A DNA stretch of 64,000 bases from BAIKAL-G1 sp943370385 (GTDB lineage Bacteria > Cyanobacteriota > Cyanobacteriia > PCC-6307 > Cyanobiaceae), in NCBI GenBank assembly GCA_943370385.1, contig CALRQT020000004.1, positions 186,001 to 250,000 on the forward strand. The letters are read 5' to 3'. Every line of letters starts with the position of its first letter. Position 1 is the stretch's first letter. The notes under the pieces are model-generated. The model was not told the DNA's origin and made no database searches. It saw only the letters and a program-made list of their open reading frames with translations. This document shows positions 58,840 through 64,000 of this stretch, one piece after another. Both the position numbers and the translations under genes were made by a program.

Positions 58840-59240
58840 AGGTGGTGCCGCTGCGGCTGCCCCCTGGCGCCGACCTGCGTCGGGCGCTGGAGGCCTGGAT
58901 GGCCGAGCAGCAGGAGCAGGCCGGCTGTGTGATCAGCGCCGTCGGCAGCCTGTCGGTGGCCCAGCTGCGCTTCGCGGGGGCGACTGAGGAAATGACAATC
59001 CACGGCGATCTGGAGATCCTCAGCCTCTCCGGCACCCTGTCGCCCGATGGCGTCCACCTGCACATCGCCATCTCAGGCAGCAGCGGCGCTGTGATCGGCG
59101 GCCACCTCTGTGTGGGCTCGCTGGTGCGCACCACCGCGGAGCTGGTGATCGGTCTTCTGCCGGAGTGGCAGTTCAGCCGGAAGCTGGATCTGGACACCGG
59201 CTACGCCGAGCTGCAGATCAAGGCTCAGCCAGAGCGGTGA
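58836..59240 (+). CDS. PPC (DUF296) domain protein
   Basis: A 134-residue protein with the PPC/DUF296 fold: LRLPPGADLRRALEAWMAEQ, AGCVISAVGSLSVAQLRFAG, EILSLSGTLSPDGVHLHIAI and GGHLCVGSLVRTTAELVIG. In bacteria these occur as stand-alone trimers, some DNA-binding. ATG overlaps the restored GNAT stop (ATGA), suggesting coupled expression. It converges with the nucleotidyltransferase gene, overlapping by 23 bases. Confidence 0.87.
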   Translation: MKVVPLRLPPGADLRRALEAWMAEQQEQAGCVISAVGSLSVAQLRFAGATEEMTIHGDLEILSLSGTLSPDGVHLHIAISGSSGAVIGGHLCVGSLVRTTAELVIGLLPEWQFSRKLDLDTGYAELQIKAQPER

Positions 59241-59928
59241 TCGCCCGCAGGGTCCCCAGCAAATCCGGTAGTCGCTGCTGGCTGGCTTGATCCGGCGGCA
59301 GGAACGCAGGCAGTGCCTCCAGGAAGGCAGAGGTTTTCAACAGCTCAAGGAACTGAGCCGCCAGATCATTCCTCAACTCAAGCGGGCTGAGCCTGCATTC
59401 CTCCAGCAGCGAGGCACGTCCGTCGACGACGGCCATGAGGTCCTCCAGGTCGTGACTGAAGAGAAAATTGCCCTGACCGCGACCGCGAAAGGCCTCCAGC
59501 TTGGTGGCCAGGAACACAGGTGCGGTCACGATCCGAATCGCGCAGCCACTTGGCAGCTCTTGAAGCTGGGCGGTCTCCAGGGCGAGGGGATACCAACGGT
59601 TGGAGAAGCCCAGGATCTCGCCCTGGGTAGGCATCAGATCGAGAATGAGATCGTCTGTGCACCAGCGGCACAGGGGTGCCCCTTGTCGGCTGTCTTCCTG
59701 GAAGCCCCGCTGCCGCAACTGCCTCCCCAGCTGGTGGTAGTCAGACCTGGCGATCACGCTGCAGATCACATCCACATCCTGGGTGGGCCGGATCTCTGGC
59801 ATCGCCGGATCCGTGATCAACACTCCGGCCACGGCGCCGCCGACAAACACCAGTTGCTCAAGCAGCGCCTCGCCCAACTGCTCAGCCGCCCGCTCCAGCA
59901 GGGAGACGTTGGGGTCGTTGGGGTTCAT
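59218..59928 (-). CDS. Nucleotidyltransferase-fold protein, putative toxin
   Basis: A 236-residue protein with the NTase fold motif LVFVGGAVAGVLITDPAMPE followed by TQDVDVICSV (metal aspartates) and a distal acidic DLILDLMPTQG, similar to AbiEii-like nucleotidyltransferases. Its start overlaps the stop of the winged-helix gene upstream by 4 bases, so the two form an operon with antitoxin-first order. Toxin function is inference. Confidence 0.75.
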   Translation of the reverse strand: MNPNDPNVSLLERAAEQLGEALLEQLVFVGGAVAGVLITDPAMPEIRPTQDVDVICSVIARSDYHQLGRQLRQRGFQEDSRQGAPLCRWCTDDLILDLMPTQGEILGFSNRWYPLALETAQLQELPSGCAIRIVTAPVFLATKLEAFRGRGQGNFLFSHDLEDLMAVVDGRASLLEECRLSPLELRNDLAAQFLELLKTSAFLEALPAFLPPDQASQQRLPDLLGTLRAITALAEP

Positions 59929-60470
59929 GGCTGCAGCCGCTCCTCCAGCAGGGCCAGCGCCAGGGCCTGTTCCCGGGCGCTGCCGCCGCGCACCGCATCG
60001 AACAGGGCCAGCAATTCCCCCAGGGCCGGGTTGCGCTCTGCCGCCTCAGGGACGCTGGGATACAGCGGATGGAAGGAAATGCCGCGGGCCGTTCCCTTCT
60101 TCCACGGCCATACCGGCGGTGGGTCATGGCCCGGGCGGACCTGCTCGCTAAGGGGGGAGGCGGCGTAGCCGGTGGGAACACCGCGGCTGAGCCCGCCCTG
60201 GGTGGCCGGGAAGCAGTAGCGGGCCCCGTGCTGCACGAAGGATTTCAGGGCAGCGCGAACCACGGAGGGCTTGCCAGCCTCATCCTTGATCGCCAGCCTG
60301 GCGGCCACGGCACGCTCCACCGCCGCATGGGCCTCTGAGGCCGTCAGGCCCAGCTCGGCGCCGAGGGCCGCATAGGTGGGCGCCGGGCCTGACTCCAGGG
60401 CCAGACGCAAGAGCACCACCAGATCCTGCGGGCGCAGGACGAGCTGGGGATTGGAGGGTGAGCGGGCCAC
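59925..60470 (-). CDS. Winged-helix regulator paired with the nucleotidyltransferase
   Basis: A 181-residue protein with an N-terminal winged-helix domain (LRPQDLVVLLRLALESG, TYAALGAELGLTASEAHAAV) and a C-terminal half with conserved-looking HGARYCFPATQGGLSRGVPT, PPVWPWKKGTARGISFHPLY and ERNPALGELLALFDAVRGG. I recall this type next to NTase genes in many bacteria, which fits an antitoxin or autoregulator. A palindrome lies about 21 bases upstream of its start. Confidence 0.75.
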   Translation of the reverse strand: MARSPSNPQLVLRPQDLVVLLRLALESGPAPTYAALGAELGLTASEAHAAVERAVAARLAIKDEAGKPSVVRAALKSFVQHGARYCFPATQGGLSRGVPTGYAASPLSEQVRPGHDPPPVWPWKKGTARGISFHPLYPSVPEAAERNPALGELLALFDAVRGGSAREQALALALLEERLQP

Positions 60471-60491
60471 GGTCGCACCAGGTCATTCGGC

Positions 60492-60508
60492 ATTCGCGAA
60501 TAGCGAAT
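60492..60508. promoter_or_regulatory. Palindromic operator upstream of the wHTH-NTase pair
   Basis: ATTCGCGAAT (60492-60501) is a perfect 10-base palindrome directly followed by AGCGAAT, so that three (A)TTCGC/GCGAA(T) half-sites are packed together. Position and symmetry fit autoregulation by the winged-helix protein. Confidence 0.65.
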
Positions 60509-60542
60509 ATAGAGCGTCCAGCCTGTCTGTCTCTGCGCGGCT

Positions 60543-61040
60543 TCAGCTTGGCGGAGCAGCCGGCGGCAGCAACCGCTCGATTGCTACCGCAGGTACACCC
60601 ACCTGCTGAGCGATCAGCAGCACCAGCTGCTCCAGCCGCTCGAGACGCTGTTCAAGGGCCTGGAGCTCAGCAGTGCCTGCCTTGGACGCGGTCTTGCCAG
60701 CACCGATAGGGCTCTTGCTGCCCTTGGTGGCCTTGCTGGGCAGGGCGCTGCGCAGCGGTGGGCCATCCGGGTGGCTGAGCAGGGCATCCACCTGTTTCGC
60801 CGCCGGGCCCTTGCTGAGGCCCTTGATGCCGCGTGCCTTGCAGAGGCTCCAGAGGACAGCGACGGACAAGCGCTCCAGCTCCTCGCGGCTGGCCGGGGCG
60901 TCACCAGCCAGCAGCACGGCGGGCTGGTCGCTGGCTGGCCTGGGGTCACCAAGCTCCTCCTGCAGTCCGCGGTAGAGGCGGGCATCGGACTGGGCCAGGT
61001 CCCGCAACGTGGCCCGCAGGGTGTCAGTGAGTTGTCCCAT
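60543..61040 (-). CDS. SAP-like helical protein with coiled-coil C-terminus
   Basis: A 165-residue protein. Residues about 55-90 (LERLSVAVLWSLCKARGIKG, LSKGPAAKQVDALLSHPDG) resemble a SAP DNA-binding helix-extended loop-helix. A Ser/Lys linker leads to a C-terminal coiled coil (LQALEQRLERLEQLVLLIA). Its start overlaps the upstream gene by 17 bases. Function unknown; nucleic-acid binding is inferred from the SAP resemblance only. Confidence 0.6.
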   Translation of the reverse strand: MGQLTDTLRATLRDLAQSDARLYRGLQEELGDPRPASDQPAVLLAGDAPASREELERLSVAVLWSLCKARGIKGLSKGPAAKQVDALLSHPDGPPLRSALPSKATKGSKSPIGAGKTASKAGTAELQALEQRLERLEQLVLLIAQQVGVPAVAIERLLPPAAPPS

Positions 61041-61638
61041 CGGCCTTAACCTCCTGGGCCTGCTGGGCCGCTGGGCTGTCCACGATCTCCACCTTGGCGG
61101 GCACAGACAGTTCTGGCTGGTTCACGGGGCCGCCATGGCCATTGCCTCCCAGGTTGAGCGGCGGCAGATCCTTCGTCTTTTCGATGAACTCCTGACGCTT
61201 CTGATCCAGCTGCACCACACGCTCTTTGGTGTGGGTCCAGCGGTTGATGAAACGGATCACCGCCTGCACCAATCCACCAAGAAAGGAGCCACCCTGATAG
61301 GTCTTGCGGCCGAGTTTGTAGCGCCCAAACTCGTTGACAATGTCATCGCCAGCATCTTCCAGATCACCTGCAATCGCGGTGACGATTTCCAGCATCTGAT
61401 AAATGTCAGTGCGCACAGAAGCCTCCCGTGCCGCAAGATCGAGCAGTCGCTGCTTGAGCTGTGCCGTTTCTTCCCGGGCCTTGGTGGCCAGGCTGCGATG
61501 CTGGCCGCGACTGCGCATGGAGCTCTTGTAGCAGTTGCGCAGCTCGAGGTAGACGCTGTTGAGATCTTCCCGACTCAGGGGCTCGGGATCAGGCGGAAAA
61601 TCGGTTGTGGGGGGTAGAAAAACCATGCGGCTGGCCAT
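61024..61638 (-). CDS. Coiled-coil protein with a central hydrophobic patch
   Basis: A 204-residue protein: N-terminal helices (LNSVYLELRNCYKSSMRSRG, EETAQLKQRLLDLAAREAS), a segment with GGSFLGGLVQAVIRFINRW that could be amphipathic or membrane-associated, another coiled coil, and a polar tail. It is the first gene of a two-gene operon. No recognised family. Confidence 0.6.
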   Translation of the reverse strand: MASRMVFLPPTTDFPPDPEPLSREDLNSVYLELRNCYKSSMRSRGQHRSLATKAREETAQLKQRLLDLAAREASVRTDIYQMLEIVTAIAGDLEDAGDDIVNEFGRYKLGRKTYQGGSFLGGLVQAVIRFINRWTHTKERVVQLDQKRQEFIEKTKDLPPLNLGGNGHGGPVNQPELSVPAKVEIVDSPAAQQAQEVKADGTTH

Positions 61639-62093
61639 TCAGAGACAATCCTGCCTCGTGCCGCACCCTGCCCCAGACCACATCGGCTCAGAGAACAATG
61701 CAGAAATTGCATACGCCTGCGGCGATGCCTTGCAGCACTGGGGGTTTTGGCGCTGACGCAAGGAGCTACGACGGCCAACGGAGGTTCACAGACCCTCACA
61801 GCAACAACGCCAGCCCATACCGAATCCGCCTTGGTGCAGCCTGGGCGAGGCCCGGTGCACCTGGCGGCCGCTGCCGATAGGTACAACCTCCACCAGCCAG
61901 TCCCTTTTGTAGAGCTGATCCCCCGGGAAGCGAACGGGGAGGCGCCCCTGAGGTCTGGCGATCACGCCACCCGGCCTGCCCCGGCTTGCGCGCCGCGCAA
62001 GGGCTGACGCGAGTCGCTGCGCTGCGCTCCGCGCCCCTTGCGCGGCGCTGGCGGCGCTGGGGCTTGACGGCGGTGTCGTTCGCCAGCACAGCC
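61639..62093. other. Gene-free stretch with a small hairpin
   Basis: A 455-base interval. CTTGCGC/GCGCAAG (61985-62001, 3-base loop) is the one clear structure. The open frames here lack coding character. Confidence 0.45.
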
Positions 62094-62306
62094 ATGGCCG
62101 CCACCCCTCTCAGCCGCACCTGCCCGATCCGCATCGTCTCGGTGCATCTGCTTGATGCCGCTGGCCGGCTTCTCAGAGTTCTGTTCCTCGATCGCGAGGG
62201 GCACATCTCGGCTGAGCCGCACTACGTGCCCCGCGATGAGGCGCTGATCCTGGCCTCCAATGAACAGCGGGTGCTCGGCCCTCAGGCCAGGGTCCAGGTG
62301 CTCTGA
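62094..62306 (+). CDS. Small hypothetical protein (70 aa)
   Basis: A mostly beta protein (MAATPLSRTCPIRIVSVHLL, DAAGRLLRVLFLDREGHISA, EPHYVPRDEALILASNEQRV). ATG at 62094 was preferred to 61986 because upstream codons come from the hairpin region. Codon use supports coding. It may be related to the small beta proteins of mobile islands; I do not recognise a family. Confidence 0.45.
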   Translation: MAATPLSRTCPIRIVSVHLLDAAGRLLRVLFLDREGHISAEPHYVPRDEALILASNEQRVLGPQARVQVL

Positions 62307-62602
62307 GCGCCCGCGGCCGGAGGCCCTCCGCCTCCGGCTTTCGGCTGTCGCCGCATCGCCCGTGGGCTTGGGCTTCCTGGAGCCATGGCCTGACGGTTCG
62401 ACTGGGCGGTCCCTGGGCTGGGCACCCTGCAGGACCGGCAGTGGGGGGGAGGGGTTGGCCCCAGGTCGGCGCACACCCACCGCATCCCTCGGGCAGTCCT
62501 CACGCCGCGTCAAGGATCGGGCCAGGCGCCCTCCAGTGTCGGGCGTCCTTGCCGCGGCGCTGCGGCCGGCCGGTGGGGGTGGGGTTCTCCGCCGTCCCTC
62601 AG

Positions 62603-63232
62603 GTGGCTTCCCCCGCTTCCTCCTCCCGTCGCCAGCAGCAGTCCACGCCTCTCAGCCGTTCTGCCCTGCGTGCCCGCAATGCCCTGGTGCTGGAGCACCT
62701 GCCCCTGGCTGATGCCCTCGCTTCCGCCGCCGCCCGCCGCCTCTTCCCGCTGGTGGAGCGGGAGGATCTGATCCAGGTGGCCCGTGAGGCCCTGGTTCGC
62801 TCCGCTCCCCGCTGCAGAGCGGGCGAGCCGCCAGCGCCCTATCTGCGCCGCTGCATCCAAGGGGCGCTGCAGCACCACCTGTGCGATCGGGTGCGGCTGG
62901 TGCGCGTGCCACGCCGGCTGCATGAGCAGGGCCAGTGCCCACTGGGGCACCTCAGCCTCGATGCCACAGCCGATAGCGAGCACTGCCTGCTCGATCAGCT
63001 GGCCTCCCCTGAGCCCGAGCCGGCATCCAGCGAGGCCATGAATGGCCTGGGGCTGGAGCAGCTGGTCGAGCAGCTGCCCGCAGCCCAGGCCACAGCCCTG
63101 CGGCTCACCGTCCTCGAGGGGCTGTCCTTGCGGGCCGCCGCGGCGCAGCTGCAGATCAGCCCGATGGCCGTTCAGCGGGCCCAGAAAAAGGCCCTCGCCG
63201 CCCTGCGCCAGCAGCTGGCAGGTGGGGGCTGA
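62603..63232 (+). CDS. Sigma-70-like factor (divergent)
   Basis: A 209-residue protein starting at GTG 62603. Sigma region 2 is visible (LVEREDLIQVAREALVRSAP, AGEPPAPYLRRCIQGALQHH), a short region 3, and region 4 with LPAAQATALRLTVLEGLSLR, AAAAQLQISPMAVQRAQKKA. It is closest to the sigma-70 family small factors found in cyanobacterial and phage-like islands. No anti-sigma gene is adjacent. The open frame upstream of GTG is Pro/Arg-rich and likely non-coding. Confidence 0.7.
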   Translation: MASPASSSRRQQQSTPLSRSALRARNALVLEHLPLADALASAAARRLFPLVEREDLIQVAREALVRSAPRCRAGEPPAPYLRRCIQGALQHHLCDRVRLVRVPRRLHEQGQCPLGHLSLDATADSEHCLLDQLASPEPEPASSEAMNGLGLEQLVEQLPAAQATALRLTVLEGLSLRAAAAQLQISPMAVQRAQKKALAALRQQLAGGG

Positions 63233-63243
63233 GGCCCCTTCAC

Positions 63244-63438
63244 TCAGCTCTGTTCAAACACCAGCGTGGAGAGTGGCCACCAGCCGCTGCCGCCCTCGTC
63301 GTAGGTCAGCTCCACCATCGGATCGGCGTCACTGCTGTCTGCCGCCAGGTTGAGCACTGTGGCGCCGGTCTCTGGGCTGATCAGGTCGCGCCAGCAGCGC
63401 GAGCCAGTCGCTGGCAGGGGTGTCGTGGTGTCAGGCAT
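63244..63438 (-). CDS. Small protein downstream of the repeat protein (64 aa)
   Basis: A 64-residue acidic protein (MPDTTTPLPATGSRCWRDLI, VELTYDEGGSGWWPLSTLVF). It starts 3 bases after the repeat-protein stop and is probably co-translated with it. It converges with the sigma-like gene with 11 bases between stops. A chaperone or structural partner role is possible by context only. Confidence 0.5.
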   Translation of the reverse strand: MPDTTTPLPATGSRCWRDLISPETGATVLNLAADSSDADPMVELTYDEGGSGWWPLSTLVFEQS

Positions 63439-63441
63439 GGG

Positions 63442-64000
63442 TCAGGGGCTCACCATCACCCGGTTGCCAGCACCGCTGTTGCTCACAGCCACGAACTGGC
63501 GCCGCTGGGGCGACCAACAAAGCGAGCGCCAGCCCAGATCTGCCGGGGAGCTCCGCACCGTCCAACTGAGGCCATCGCCGCTGGTCATGATCCTGTTGCC
63601 GGTGCCGCTGCTGGCCGCCGCCACCAGCAGCTCCCGCTCCGGAGCCCAGCAGAGGGAGGACCAGGCGTTGTCGGCCACCGAGCTGCGGCTGCTCCAGCTG
63701 ATCCCATCCGGGGAAGTCATCACTCGGTTGCCCCGGCCGCTGCTGCTCAGCGCCACCAGTAAACCGAGCTCCGCCGCCCAACAGAGTCCTATCCAGTTGT
63801 TGGTTGCAGCGGCCGTCCGCAGCGTCCAGTTGCGGCCATCGCTTGAGGTCATCACCCGCTGGTTGCTGCCGGTGCTGCTCACCGCCACCAACAACCCCAG
63901 TTGAGGCGCCCAGCAGATGGAGCGCCATTCCTGATCCGCGGCAGCAGGGCCGGCCGTCCAGGTGAGGCCATTGGAGCTGATCATCACGCGGTTGCCCGTG
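63442..64000 (-). CDS. 44-residue-repeat (beta-propeller-like) protein, 5' end beyond window
   Basis: The minus strand enters from the right edge and ends at TGA 63442. Four full repeats of 44 residues are visible, each with the pattern MTSxDGxxWTxRxxxAxxxW followed by xxLCWAPexxLLVAxSSSGx and GNRV, the last repeat ending before MVSP. The pattern (SDG-W, CW-P, LVAV) is like BNR/WD-type blades of beta-propellers in extracellular or tail-fibre proteins. The N-terminus is not in view, so a signal peptide cannot be assessed. Confidence 0.8.
   Translation of the reverse strand, partial: TGNRVMISSNGLTWTAGPAAADQEWRSICWAPQLGLLVAVSSTGSNQRVMTSSDGRNWTLRTAAATNNWIGLCWAAELGLLVALSSSGRGNRVMTSPDGISWSSRSSVADNAWSSLCWAPERELLVAAASSGTGNRIMTSGDGLSWTVRSSPADLGWRSLCWSPQRRQFVAVSNSGAGNRVMVSP
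63457..63984 (-). repeat. Four tandem 132-bp coding repeats
   Basis: Units at 63457-63588, 63589-63720, 63721-63852 and 63853-63984 encode 44 residues each. They are similar in protein but differ at many synonymous sites, so the array is old or diverged and continues past the right edge (TGNRV before the first full unit). Confidence 0.8.

Overview
The window looks like a high-GC picocyanobacterial chromosome (Cyanobium or freshwater Synechococcus type). The evidence is gene content and order rather than any database search: murA flanked by two tRNA-Leu genes and followed by argD-folC, a ddl / small membrane protein / ftsQ / ftsZ cluster, a clpR-clpP pair, a cyanobacterial PIN-TRAM membrane protein, and several HIP1 octamers (GCGATCGC) scattered through the sequence.

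Region 1 (1-29.6 kb) is conserved backbone. It holds lpdA (cut by the left edge), an RNA 2'-O-methyltransferase, cell-wall and division genes (murA, ddl, ftsQ, ftsZ), arginine, folate, pantothenate, branched-chain amino-acid and cobalamin genes (argD, folC, panB, ilvC, cbiB), hemW, miaB, ClpR/ClpP and two exopolysaccharide genes. A minus-strand operon encodes an L-Ala-D/L-Glu-type epimerase, a DUF1611 (DgcN-like) protein and a GGDEF protein with a broken signature. Three tRNA genes (Leu-CAG, Leu-CAA, His-GTG) are present.

Region 2 (about 29.6-37.3 kb) is sparse accessory DNA, visibly richer in A+T in places. It has long gene-poor gaps, a LysR-like regulator, a truncated AraC-like protein, two unusual membrane proteins (one TMEM175-like, one with a pore-like segment lacking a selectivity filter) and several small orphan proteins.

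Region 3 (37.8-41.9 kb) carries a phage-style recombination set (SLOG/DUF2493, Gp157, a Rad52-like annealing protein), a DUF433/DUF5615 toxin-antitoxin pair, two small cyanobacterial proteins and a frameshifted DUF924 gene.

Region 4 (42.2-57.5 kb) is a metal-homeostasis island with two apparent MerR circuits. The first MerR (Cd/Pb type by its three cysteines) lies between a Zn/Cd/Pb P-type ATPase and a VKOR-thioredoxin fusion, each preceded by a matching 19-bp-spacer MerR promoter; mntH is adjacent. The second MerR sits among copper genes: multicopper oxidase, DUF411, two DUF305 proteins, a YHS-domain copper ATPase, DUF2933, an ICMT-like methyltransferase, tandem DUF3721 proteins, a PepSY-type membrane protein and DUF302. 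A different MerR operator sequence occurs three times in front of these genes.

Region 5 (57.5-64 kb) mixes decay and small modules: a nuclease/excalibur remnant, a hairpin-rich gap, a frameshifted GNAT gene, a PPC-domain protein, a winged-helix / nucleotidyltransferase pair with a palindromic operator, a two-gene coiled-coil operon, a sigma-70-like factor, and a protein built from 44-residue repeats that runs off the right edge. No CRISPR array, rRNA operon or intact insertion sequence was seen.
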